A stretch of 64,000 nt of DNA from Gillisia sp. Hel_I_86 (lineage in GTDB: Bacteria; Bacteroidota; Bacteroidia; Flavobacteriales; Flavobacteriaceae): contig NZ_VISE01000001.1 of assembly GCF_007827275.1 (NCBI RefSeq), positions 3,348,001 through 3,412,000 of the forward strand, read 5' to 3'. Numbering within the stretch: the stretch's first letter is position 1; every line of letters begins with the position of its first letter. The notes under the pieces are model-generated. The model was not told the origin of the DNA, did not search any database, and saw only the letters and a program-made list of their open reading frames with translations. Positions 49,336 to 57,134 of the stretch are shown one piece after another. Both the position numbers and the translations under genes were made by a program.

Positions 49336-50016
49336 TTATTCCGTTTTATAAAGTGTAGGTCCGTTCAAACCATTTTTTTTAAATATCGTTTCATTCATTT
49401 TGTAATGCATTTCAGACAATCTGTTTAGATACTCTTCAATAGGTTCTAAACCAATCTCGCTTCTCCTTTTATTAACATTTTCCCTATCGGCCAAATCCCT
49501 CGGTATTGCTTGACAAATTTCCCAATTATAAGTAACCTGACTTCCATAGACTTGTTTTTGTCCGGTATTTAATTTTACTCTATCAGTTAACAGTCCGAAA
49601 CTAACTGGATCCGCATTTTCATTTAAAACTTGGATTTTCATTTTTTCCAAGACCTTTTTCTGAAATTCTGGATTATTATCAGCGTGTTGAACGACTAACC
49701 AAAAACTTTGAGAACCACGTTCTCCCACCAAATCATATCCTACGAAACCATATTGGTCAGAAATTTATTTTATGCGTTTTTGATTTTCAAGGTGAATGCT
49801 ATCCTGCATTGTTTTCCACTCTTGTTCAGATAAATTTTCATATTCATCACGAGCTATGTCAGCTGCAAATTGGTCAGTTTGACGTATTTCTTCTAATTCA
49901 TTAGCCAAATCTTGGTTGAACTTCTTTTCTTCTTTTACGACTATTGAATTTGTTTTTTCTTCTTTATAGCTTACTGTCAGAATTATAAATAAGAGGGCAA
50001 AAAAAATATTCTTCAT
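49336..50016 (-). pseudogene. DUF6624 family protein, interrupted by an in-frame stop
   Basis: The two reading frames 50016-49765 and 49731-49336 are in the same frame, separated by a single TAA at 49765-49767 and the readthrough sequence I-S-D-Q-Y-G-F-V-G-Y-D-L. The N-terminal part has a signal peptide (F-F-A-L-L-F-I-I-L); the C-terminal part has the DUF6624 pattern (G-Y-D-L-V-G, F-W-L-V-V-Q-H-A-D). A nonsense mutation in a roughly 226-residue gene is the simplest reading; a base-call error is possible. The cassette ends GTTACCTG (49303) and CAGGTAAC (50041) match it as one unit. Confidence 0.75.
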
Positions 50017-50041
50017 ACTGGAATTTTTGTTGAAAGCTTGC

Positions 50042-50292
50042 AGGTAACGGCAGTCTGCCTAAAAACTAAATTCACTTACCGTAGAACGGCGTATTTCATT
50101 TTTTTTAAAGATACCTACCCGAATACTTTCTGTATTTTGGTAGGTTATTAGACAGTCTGACGGTCTTGTTTAATGCAAGTAGCGTGGAGTAGGGACGCTT
50201 TCTTGTCGGTTTTTTTTATTTTATTTTACTTGGTCTCTAAAATAACACTTTTCACCAGAATGCCCGCTATTTGCTGGTAAACGATGTTAGCC
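50042..50292 (-). repeat. attC-like site c, interrupted by a MITE
   Basis: Left core AGGTAAC (50042-50048) and right core GTTAGCC (50286-50292). The arms are the variant GTTTAATGCAAGTAGCG and CGCTATTTGCTGGTAAAC. The 109-bp insertion sits at the same ACGG as the IS elements in the other sites (ACGG at 50047-50050 and 50160-50163). Confidence 0.7.
50051..50159. mobile_element. 109-bp MITE related to IS-A/IS-B
   Basis: It has no ORF. Its ends are CAGTCTGCCTAAAAAC on the left (like IS-A) and TTATTAGACAGTCTG on the right (like IS-B), with ACGG duplications outside. Inside is a hairpin ACCTACC ... GGTAGGT. It could be mobilised by either transposase. Confidence 0.75.
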
Positions 50293-50302
50293 ACTGGCAA
50301 AA

Positions 50303-50716
50303 TTATATCGTAGCTAAATATTCTTTTGTTGTTAATATTGGTAATTTCGAATTTTTAAAATCTTTTTTATTTCGTGTAATTATAATATCAATTTCATTTT
50401 CAATCGCAGAATAGTATTGTAATCCATCTTCAAAATCTGGAAAACTTTCATCACTTAATGCTAATTCTGTAATTTTATCATCTAAACTCAATAACTCAAC
50501 AAGAACCTTAAATTTTCTCAAAATCTCTCTAGCTTCTTTGGCTGAGTTTAATTTCGTGAGAATATAATTGGTATTTGCAAATGTTAAGGAAGAAATTGTC
50601 AGTTTAAGTTCTTTTTTATCCGCTAGAGAAAATAAAGTTGCAGCATCATCATAAAATTCCTTTCTTTTTGAAAGTAGATCTATTACGATGTTTGTATCAA
50701 TCAATATTCTTTTCAT
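50303..50716 (-). CDS. PIN-domain toxin, VapC-like
   Basis: A 137-residue PIN-domain protein, a probable ribonuclease. The first acidic residue is in L-I-D-T-N-I-V-I-D (D7), later acids lie in F-E-D-G-L-Q-Y-Y-S-A, and the conserved threonine-asparagine strand is I-I-T-R-N-K-K-D-F near residue 114. Its ATG overlaps the antitoxin stop by four bases. A toxin-antitoxin pair in a cassette fits the known stabilising role of such pairs in large cassette arrays. Confidence 0.88.
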   Translation of the reverse strand: MKRILIDTNIVIDLLSKRKEFYDDAATLFSLADKKELKLTISSLTFANTNYILTKLNSAKEAREILRKFKVLVELLSLDDKITELALSDESFPDFEDGLQYYSAIENEIDIIITRNKKDFKNSKLPILTTKEYLATI

Positions 50717-50964
50717 TTATATTTTTCCATTAAATATTGAGTGTAGTCATCTTTCACATCAAAATCATCATCAATTGAAATAACTCCACTAAGACTTTTA
50801 ACCAGCGGTGTTATTTGGGTTTCTTTTTTATTTTCTTTTTTAGTCAGAGAACCTAAATAGGATTCGATTAATTTTGATAGGCTAATATTATGAGATTTTG
50901 CGTAATGTTTTGCAGTTTCTATAATATTGTCATTTAAACTTAATGTCAATTTTTTATCCATCAC
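50713..50964 (-). CDS. Antitoxin of the VapC-like toxin (DUF6364-like, RHH type)
   Basis: An 83-residue protein: short beta strand K-L-T-L-S-L, then two helices around H-N-I-S-L-S-K-L-I-E-S-Y in ribbon-helix-helix style, and an acidic C-terminal tail (D-D-D-F-D-V-K-D-D-Y) that would wrap the toxin. ATG ATG at the start allows one codon of ambiguity. It is translationally coupled to the toxin, with its own promoter and operator at 50972-51002. Confidence 0.8.
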   Translation of the reverse strand: MMDKKLTLSLNDNIIETAKHYAKSHNISLSKLIESYLGSLTKKENKKETQITPLVKSLSGVISIDDDFDVKDDYTQYLMEKYK

Positions 50965-50971
50965 ATTTGTT

Positions 50972-51002
50972 TTACGTACAAATATATTAATTAATTACGT
51001 AA
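50972..51002 (-). promoter_or_regulatory. Promoter and operator of the VapBC-like pair
   Basis: TTACGTA (50972-50978) and the palindrome TTACGTAA (50995-51002) flank the minus-strand -7 box TATATTTG (50979-50986). A pair of identical half-sites around the -7 box fits autorepression by the RHH antitoxin. Confidence 0.6.
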
Positions 51003-51045
51003 AAAACGAATTTTTCTAAATTTTGCTTCCAACTAACGTCAAATA

Positions 51046-52416
51046 TTAAGTACTGATATTCAGTATTTTAGTTAATCCGATATCTTCGGGTTTAATGTCA
51101 AATTTAGCAATATTCCTTTTAATTCTATTGACCAGTTTTAGTTTTCTTTTTTGGTCAAGGAACAGATATTCTGTTGGTGGGTGATAAGGAATTCCTCTTG
51201 TGAGCATATTCCAAATAATGACTGCTAGTTTTCGTGCTGTGGCACTTATGGCGGTTGCCCGTCCTTTTTTGTAGTTTATTCTTCTGAAAAAATCGGATAA
51301 ATGCCCATCCTTTAAATTTCCAATTGTATTTGCGGCTTGCCTGAGGGCTACTTTTAAACGATTGCTTCCTTTTGGCAAGTGATGGCTCAATACCCTTCCT
51401 CCACTGATTTTATTGTTTGGGGCAAGCCTGAGCCAGGAGGTAAATTGCTTTGCTGATTCAAATTTGTTGATTCCCTCTAAACCTATTTCGCTTATAAAGG
51501 CCATTAGTGTTGCGTCGTTCACACCTTCAATTGCCATTAAATCCACTCCTTCAAAATACTGATAGGAGAGCTGGTTCATATCGGCATTTCTAATGGTGTT
51601 CTTGTTTTTTCTTTTGTATGGTTTTTTACTTGCAATGTGCTGTTTTTTATCATCGTCATTATTGATGACTTCTTCGAGGTGTTTTTTAATTTGAATATCT
51701 ACTTGGTCTATTTGTTTTTGAAGGTGCAAATAGGTTTCCCATTCTTGTTTTAGGGCAAAGTAATAATCTTCACGGCCATTATATTGTAATGCTCTGGAAA
51801 TTTCATCTTCCGATTTTCGGCAATTATAATGTCTGTTCTGAGCCAATACTTTTCCTGATTTTTCGCCACCGATAAATGCCGTGATAATTTTTGTTCCCGT
51901 AAGCCCTACGATGTCTTTTACCACCACATCCAGTCTCATGTTCATCAATCTCAGGTATTTTTGCATTTTTAAGATCGCACTGGCAGATTGTTTTAAAATG
52001 TTTTGTCTATGGCGAGAGTAGGTCCTGATAACTGCTGTTGTGCTATCGGGCAAAAAACTACTGCTGAGCAATCCTAGAGTGTGCAGTTTTTGTATCCATT
52101 GGCAATCTAAAATATCTGTTTTTTTTCCTTTTATGTTTTTTGTTTGACGGCCATTCACCAAAATGACATCAAAACCAAAGACGACTAATGAAGAAAATAA
52201 ATTTTGCCAGTAAGTTCCAGTGCTTTCCATGGCAATGGTCGTGACCTTGTGCTTTTTGAGCCACTCACAAAGCTCTTGATGGTCTTGGCTGTAAACACCA
52301 AATTCTTTTACGTCCTGGGCATTTTGGCCAACAGCAACCCAATGGCTTCTACTTCCAATATCAATACCTGCCGCATTGGGATTGACCACTTCTAGTGAAA
52401 TCTGCTTTTTTTTCAT
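51046..52416 (-). CDS. IS110-family transposase
   Basis: A 456-residue DEDD transposase. The N-terminal RuvC-like domain holds G-I-D-I-G-S near residue 17, A-M-E-S-T-G-T-Y-W near residue 61 and K-T-D-I-L-D-C-Q-W near residue 93. The C-terminal Tnp_20 domain contains the serine in the A-P-N-N-K-I-S-G-G-R segment near residue 345. IS110 elements recombine through a bispecific bridge RNA. Element ends could not be fixed; the left end is near 51037, where CTAACG would be a degenerate cassette boundary. Confidence 0.9.
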   Translation of the reverse strand: MKKKQISLEVVNPNAAGIDIGSRSHWVAVGQNAQDVKEFGVYSQDHQELCEWLKKHKVTTIAMESTGTYWQNLFSSLVVFGFDVILVNGRQTKNIKGKKTDILDCQWIQKLHTLGLLSSSFLPDSTTAVIRTYSRHRQNILKQSASAILKMQKYLRLMNMRLDVVVKDIVGLTGTKIITAFIGGEKSGKVLAQNRHYNCRKSEDEISRALQYNGREDYYFALKQEWETYLHLQKQIDQVDIQIKKHLEEVINNDDDKKQHIASKKPYKRKNKNTIRNADMNQLSYQYFEGVDLMAIEGVNDATLMAFISEIGLEGINKFESAKQFTSWLRLAPNNKISGGRVLSHHLPKGSNRLKVALRQAANTIGNLKDGHLSDFFRRINYKKGRATAISATARKLAVIIWNMLTRGIPYHPPTEYLFLDQKRKLKLVNRIKRNIAKFDIKPEDIGLTKILNIST

Positions 52417-52679
52417 AATAGTTTGTTTTTAAAGATTATAAAATAAGCTCCAAGAAATGTAACTACTGATTTTGAAATTATTCCAATCGGGATTACTATG
52501 AAAGTATCGCCACTAAACTCAAACGCAAGTAATGATGACCTATTACTTTTTACATTCAAACCTTGATTGCGGTCGGGCTTTTTAAACACCAATGCTGAAA
52601 CCGGCCTTAACAAGGAGCCGAAACAAAGATACGCCCGTTAGCAGAAAAACTCAACTCGATTTTTTAGTAGGGGGATTAC
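52417..52679 (-). other. Non-coding region upstream of the IS110 transposase (possible bridge RNA)
   Basis: About 200-260 bases upstream of the transposase lack a credible gene; the only ORF (52413-52613) has no recognisable features. In the IS110 subgroup the bridge RNA is encoded between the left end and the transposase, which is where this lies. A GTTAGCAG at 52639 and TACTGCCAAC at 52677 form near-complementary ends of what may be a 48-bp remnant cassette. Confidence 0.4.
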
Positions 52680-52688
52680 TGCCAACGG

Positions 52689-54378
52689 CAGTCTGTCTAA
52701 TAACTTAGGTTATTTACCGATTTGTGACTAAAATAAGGCTTTTTATGGTATGCTGAGGAATAAAACGCGAATCAGAGATGTTGAAATTAAAGATGGGTAT
52801 TAGCTTTAATATGACTTTATACGCTCTTATAAAGGTATAAAAACAAGCACATAAGGTGTTCAATAACTCCTTCCATGCCTTTTTGCCAATCAAGTTCAAA
52901 ATTCGTCTGAGATTGTAGGCAATGAAAATAAACCCAACATCTGCAGAAGCCCTTTTCTTGCCTTTTTTAGAAAGGATATGATCAAATCCCCATTGCCTTT
53001 TCATGGTTCCAAAGGGATGTTCTACAATAGCCTGCCTGCGTCTGTACAATTCAGGATCAGCTTCCATATTTCTTTTGTTTTCTTCATAAACAGGAGTGTA
53101 TAGGTTCCTAGCCAGGAGCCTCCCGTTTTTGGCCGTGGTGCATAACTCCCGCACCGGGCATCCCTTACAAGCTCTTGTTTTATACTGTTTGAACCTTGAC
53201 TCGTTTGATTTCCCTCGGTGGTTGACGTAAAAGGTGCCGTTGGTTTTCAGAAAATTACCTTGGGGACATATGTAGTGATCGTTCCCCGTATCGTAGGTAA
53301 AATTTTTAACATTGTACAGGGGATCCGGTGCATTGGAACCGGGGGCAGGAATAGCAACCAGGGTTTTGATCCCTAAACCCTGGGCAATTTCCAATTCAGA
53401 TCCAGTATGATATCCTTTGTCAAAAAGAGCGGTGAAATCATTGTTCCCTATAATGGATTTTGCTCTTCTGATCATGGCTCCCATCGCTTTTTTATCATTA
53501 TTGTTGGTGACTTCATAATCAATGGGGATGCAGTGCTTGGCATCTACGGTGGACTGGACATTATAGACTACCTCTGTAATGTTGCCCCTCAAGACCATAT
53601 GTCTGCTCTCGTTGTCCGAGGTTGAGATCTGGTCTTCTTGGGTTTGATCCAATTCCTGCTCGAGTTTATGATACGTATCCTTGCGCTTGTTCTGGGTATC
53701 CATCTGCTCATGGATATTTTCTTTTTCTACAGTACCATCGGCTTGTTCTAGCGCTTGGTTATATTCCTGAAGCTTGTTATCGATATATCGAAGGTGACGG
53801 TCGATCTTCTTTTTATTGAAGTTGTTCTTTTTGCTGTTCTGGGCTCTTAGCTTGGTGCCATCCCCTGCAATAAGTTTCCCTCCAATGAGATTGAAGTGTT
53901 TGGCCAGTGCTACTGTGGCACGAAAAACTTTCTTTATAGCCTCAGGATTGTCCTTTCTAAAGTTGGCAATGGTGTTATGGTCTGGGGAGAGTTGCCCAAG
54001 GAGCCACATCAATTCGATATTTCGTTTGCATTCGCGCTCCAAATTTCGGGAGGAACGCAGTCGGTTCAAATATCCATAGATAAATAACTTGAGCAACACA
54101 CCTGGGTGGTAAGCAGGACGACCTCCTTCTGGGAAATTTACTCGAAACCCCATGTCTTCTAAATCCAAGCTATCTACAAAGATATCTACGGCCCTGACCT
54201 CGTTTTCCTGATTAATGGCGTCCTCTAGGGACACAGGGAACAACGAGGATTGTTTGCGATTTTTTCCTTCTATAAATCTCATGGCATGAAGATACAACAG
54301 TAGCTCATTGTGCTATAAAACAATAATAGAAGAAATTAACAAAGTTATTAAAAGCGAAGGGGGTTATTAGACAGTCTG
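52689..54378 (-). mobile_element. IS1182-family element IS-B, copy 1
   Basis: 1,690 bp. The ends are CAGTCTGTCTAATAAC and, reverse-complemented, CAGACTGTCTAATAAC. It uses the same ACGG position as IS-A. It appears identical to copy 2, and the identity continues about 60 bases into the attC on the right, which points to recent duplication or gene conversion. Confidence 0.88.
52714..54282 (-). CDS. IS1182-family transposase (IS-B, copy 1)
   Basis: A 522-residue DDE transposase, clearly homologous to the IS-A enzyme along its length but divergent (for example I-A-G-D-G-T-K instead of I-A-G-D-S-T-K). The same D-H-N-T-I-A-N-F-R, F-D-K-G-Y-H, zinc cluster and I-V-E-H-P-F-G-T-M-K-R segments are present. 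ATG 54282 matches the IS-A start; an upstream in-frame TTG at 54297 would add five residues. Confidence 0.92.
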   Translation of the reverse strand: MRFIEGKNRKQSSLFPVSLEDAINQENEVRAVDIFVDSLDLEDMGFRVNFPEGGRPAYHPGVLLKLFIYGYLNRLRSSRNLERECKRNIELMWLLGQLSPDHNTIANFRKDNPEAIKKVFRATVALAKHFNLIGGKLIAGDGTKLRAQNSKKNNFNKKKIDRHLRYIDNKLQEYNQALEQADGTVEKENIHEQMDTQNKRKDTYHKLEQELDQTQEDQISTSDNESRHMVLRGNITEVVYNVQSTVDAKHCIPIDYEVTNNNDKKAMGAMIRRAKSIIGNNDFTALFDKGYHTGSELEIAQGLGIKTLVAIPAPGSNAPDPLYNVKNFTYDTGNDHYICPQGNFLKTNGTFYVNHRGKSNESRFKQYKTRACKGCPVRELCTTAKNGRLLARNLYTPVYEENKRNMEADPELYRRRQAIVEHPFGTMKRQWGFDHILSKKGKKRASADVGFIFIAYNLRRILNLIGKKAWKELLNTLCACFYTFIRAYKVILKLIPIFNFNISDSRFIPQHTIKSLILVTNR

Positions 54379-54513
54379 ACGGTCTTGGTTAAGGCAAGTG
54401 GCGTGGAATGGGGACGCGTTCTTGTCGGCTTTGTTGTTTTTTAATTAATCTCTAAAATAACACTTTTCAGCACAATGTCCGCTATTTGCTGTTAAACGAT
54501 GTTGGGCATAGTG

Positions 54514-54666
54514 CTACTCGGGACTTACTTTTACTATTTTACCATCTTTTATAATAACAAGTTTACTATTTTTTGCTTTTTTAAATTCGATAAGTTTTTC
54601 ATAAACTCTTTCAAGCCCGATTAAAATCTTATCCTTTAATTCGATTTGTTTATCTTTTGTTGTCAT
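54514..54666 (-). CDS. 50-residue protein coupled to the zeta-like kinase
   Basis: ATG 54666 to TAG 54514 encodes 50 charged residues beginning M-T-T-K-D-K-Q-I-E-L-K-D and ending I-K-D-G-K-I-V-K-V-S-P-E. Two helices followed by a beta hairpin are suggested. Its start overlaps the end of the zeta-kinase gene by 17 bases, indicating coupled translation within the same cassette. It is a candidate antitoxin or regulator of the kinase; no family was recognised. Confidence 0.6.
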   Translation of the reverse strand: MTTKDKQIELKDKILIGLERVYEKLIEFKKAKNSKLVIIKDGKIVKVSPE

Positions 54667-55237
54667 AATAGCTTTTTAATTCTTTAAATTTTTTATCATT
54701 TATTACATCTATATGATTATCCACTGTTTTTTGAGCAATTAATTCGTGTTTACCATATGAATTGTCAAAAATCAATGCGCCGTCAACAATCGGAAGATAA
54801 ATTTCAAATAGATTATTAATGCCTCTTAAATATCTTCTTTCAATTACTTTATCTGGAATATTATGTCCGCCTTCTTTAACCCTAATTTTCACACGTTGCT
54901 GTGCCAATTCGATGTTTTTTAACCAAAAGAATAAAAGTGTAACAGTATACCCTTTTTCTTTAGCTTGAATTATTTTATTCTTATAACTTCGGGTCGATAA
55001 GGTAGTTTCAAAAGCAAAATTTTCACCTTCTTTTAAAAGTTCATTAATTCTATTTATCATTATTCTACCAGATTCAAATGCAACCATTTCAGGTTGGAAA
55101 GGTGAGAGACCTTTTGCAATTTCATCTGCATTGACAAATTCTTTACATTCAATAATTTCTGGTAAAATGGTAAAAGAAGCTGTTGTTTTTCCTGCTCCGT
55201 TACAACCTGCGATTATGTATAAGTTTTTATCTTCCAT
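54650..55237 (-). CDS. Zeta-toxin-like P-loop kinase
   Basis: A 195-residue protein with Walker A G-C-N-G-A-G-K-T-T near residue 12, N-A-D-E-I-A-K-G-L-S in the substrate region, F-E-T-T-L-S-T-R-S near residue 77 and R-V-K-I-R-V-K-E-G-G-H. It resembles zeta toxins that phosphorylate UDP-GlcNAc or related nucleotide sugars, and small AAA-like kinases of unknown target. ATG 55237 is used because an upstream GTG (55243) overlaps the -7 box. It forms a cassette with the 50-residue partner. Confidence 0.82.
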   Translation of the reverse strand: MEDKNLYIIAGCNGAGKTTASFTILPEIIECKEFVNADEIAKGLSPFQPEMVAFESGRIMINRINELLKEGENFAFETTLSTRSYKNKIIQAKEKGYTVTLLFFWLKNIELAQQRVKIRVKEGGHNIPDKVIERRYLRGINNLFEIYLPIVDGALIFDNSYGKHELIAQKTVDNHIDVINDKKFKELKSYYDNKR

Positions 55238-55242
55238 TATCA

Positions 55243-55250
55243 CAAATTTA
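55243..55250 (-). promoter_or_regulatory. -7 box of the zeta-like kinase gene
   Basis: Minus strand TAAATTTG (TAnnTTTG), only five bases before ATG 55237. The mRNA would be almost leaderless, and the cassette carries its own promoter. Confidence 0.5.
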
Positions 55251-55309
55251 GTCTTTCTTTTTATCGATTTTGTTCCTTGTTGCTAAATTTCTCGCATTAT
55301 GCCCAACGG

Positions 55310-56999
55310 CAGTCTGTCTAATAACTTAGGTTATTTACCGATTTGTGACTAAAATAAGGCTTTTTATGGTATGCTGAGGAATAAAACGCGAATCAGAGAT
55401 GTTGAAATTAAAGATGGGTATTAGCTTTAATATGACTTTATACGCTCTTATAAAGGTATAAAAACAAGCACATAAGGTGTTCAATAACTCCTTCCATGCC
55501 TTTTTGCCAATCAAGTTCAAAATTCGTCTGAGATTGTAGGCAATGAAAATAAACCCAACATCTGCAGAAGCCCTTTTCTTGCCTTTTTTAGAAAGGATAT
55601 GATCAAATCCCCATTGCCTTTTCATGGTTCCAAAGGGATGTTCTACAATAGCCTGCCTGCGTCTGTACAATTCAGGATCAGCTTCCATATTTCTTTTGTT
55701 TTCTTCATAAACAGGAGTGTATAGGTTCCTAGCCAGGAGCCTCCCGTTTTTGGCCGTGGTGCATAACTCCCGCACCGGGCATCCCTTACAAGCTCTTGTT
55801 TTATACTGTTTGAACCTTGACTCGTTTGATTTCCCTCGGTGGTTGACGTAAAAGGTGCCGTTGGTTTTCAGAAAATTACCTTGGGGACATATGTAGTGAT
55901 CGTTCCCCGTATCGTAGGTAAAATTTTTAACATTGTACAGGGGATCCGGTGCATTGGAACCGGGGGCAGGAATAGCAACCAGGGTTTTGATCCCTAAACC
56001 CTGGGCAATTTCCAATTCAGATCCAGTATGATATCCTTTGTCAAAAAGAGCGGTGAAATCATTGTTCCCTATAATGGATTTTGCTCTTCTGATCATGGCT
56101 CCCATCGCTTTTTTATCATTATTGTTGGTGACTTCATAATCAATGGGGATGCAGTGCTTGGCATCTACGGTGGACTGGACATTATAGACTACCTCTGTAA
56201 TGTTGCCCCTCAAGACCATATGTCTGCTCTCGTTGTCCGAGGTTGAGATCTGGTCTTCTTGGGTTTGATCCAATTCCTGCTCGAGTTTATGATACGTATC
56301 CTTGCGCTTGTTCTGGGTATCCATCTGCTCATGGATATTTTCTTTTTCTACAGTACCATCGGCTTGTTCTAGCGCTTGGTTATATTCCTGAAGCTTGTTA
56401 TCGATATATCGAAGGTGACGGTCGATCTTCTTTTTATTGAAGTTGTTCTTTTTGCTGTTCTGGGCTCTTAGCTTGGTGCCATCCCCTGCAATAAGTTTCC
56501 CTCCAATGAGATTGAAGTGTTTGGCCAGTGCTACTGTGGCACGAAAAACTTTCTTTATAGCCTCAGGATTGTCCTTTCTAAAGTTGGCAATGGTGTTATG
56601 GTCTGGGGAGAGTTGCCCAAGGAGCCACATCAATTCGATATTTCGTTTGCATTCGCGCTCCAAATTTCGGGAGGAACGCAGTCGGTTCAAATATCCATAG
56701 ATAAATAACTTGAGCAACACACCTGGGTGGTAAGCAGGACGACCTCCTTCTGGGAAATTTACTCGAAACCCCATGTCTTCTAAATCCAAGCTATCTACAA
56801 AGATATCTACGGCCCTGACCTCGTTTTCCTGATTAATGGCGTCCTCTAGGGACACAGGGAACAACGAGGATTGTTTGCGATTTTTTCCTTCTATAAATCT
56901 CATGGCATGAAGATACAACAGTAGCTCATTGTGCTATAAAACAATAATAGAAGAAATTAACAAAGTTATTAAAAGCGAAGGGGGTTATTAGACAGTCTG
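55310..56999 (-). mobile_element. IS1182-family element IS-B, copy 2
   Basis: 1,690 bp, same ends and same ACGG position as IS-B copy 1, offset from it by exactly 2,621 bp, the length of the zeta-kinase cassette with its attC and IS. Confidence 0.9.
55335..56903 (-). CDS. IS1182-family transposase (IS-B, copy 2)
   Basis: The protein is identical to that of IS-B copy 1 over all residues, with all catalytic segments intact. The start is taken as ATG 56903 by analogy with IS-A. Confidence 0.92.
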   Translation of the reverse strand: MRFIEGKNRKQSSLFPVSLEDAINQENEVRAVDIFVDSLDLEDMGFRVNFPEGGRPAYHPGVLLKLFIYGYLNRLRSSRNLERECKRNIELMWLLGQLSPDHNTIANFRKDNPEAIKKVFRATVALAKHFNLIGGKLIAGDGTKLRAQNSKKNNFNKKKIDRHLRYIDNKLQEYNQALEQADGTVEKENIHEQMDTQNKRKDTYHKLEQELDQTQEDQISTSDNESRHMVLRGNITEVVYNVQSTVDAKHCIPIDYEVTNNNDKKAMGAMIRRAKSIIGNNDFTALFDKGYHTGSELEIAQGLGIKTLVAIPAPGSNAPDPLYNVKNFTYDTGNDHYICPQGNFLKTNGTFYVNHRGKSNESRFKQYKTRACKGCPVRELCTTAKNGRLLARNLYTPVYEENKRNMEADPELYRRRQAIVEHPFGTMKRQWGFDHILSKKGKKRASADVGFIFIAYNLRRILNLIGKKAWKELLNTLCACFYTFIRAYKVILKLIPIFNFNISDSRFIPQHTIKSLILVTNR

Positions 57000-57134
57000 A
57001 CGGTCTTGGTTAAGGCAAGTGGCGTGGAATGGGGACGCGTTCTTGTCGGCTTTGTTGTTTGTTTCTTGGTCTCTAAAATAACACTTTTCACCGGAATGCC
57101 CGCTATTTGCGCTTAACCGATGTTACCCAACGTT

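Larger units (their letters stand above)
52680..54507 (-). repeat. attC-like site d, interrupted by IS-B copy 1
   Basis: Left core TGCCAAC (52680-52686) and right core GTTGGGC (54501-54507). ACGG duplications are at 52685-52688 and 54379-54382. The right core is complementary to the left core of site e (GCCCAAC, 55301), so the zeta-kinase cassette between them has matched ends, with 13 of 14 bases complementary (GTTGGGCATAGTGC / GCATTATGCCCAAC). Confidence 0.75.
55301..57128 (-). repeat. attC-like site e, interrupted by IS-B copy 2
   Basis: Left core GCCCAAC (55301-55307) and right core GTTACCC (57122-57128). ACGG duplications are at 55306-55309 and 57000-57003. The first 60 bases or so of the attC right of the IS are identical to site d, then the two diverge. 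Confidence 0.75.

Noticed and set aside
50960-51060. A CRISPR or other array of short spaced repeats in the cassette region
   Set aside because: The repeats are attC-like elements more than 100 bp long separated by genes; no short regularly spaced repeats exist in the window.
52413-52613. 66-residue minus-strand ORF upstream of the IS110 transposase
   Set aside because: Overlaps the transposase start, has no recognisable domain, and lies where a bridge RNA is expected.
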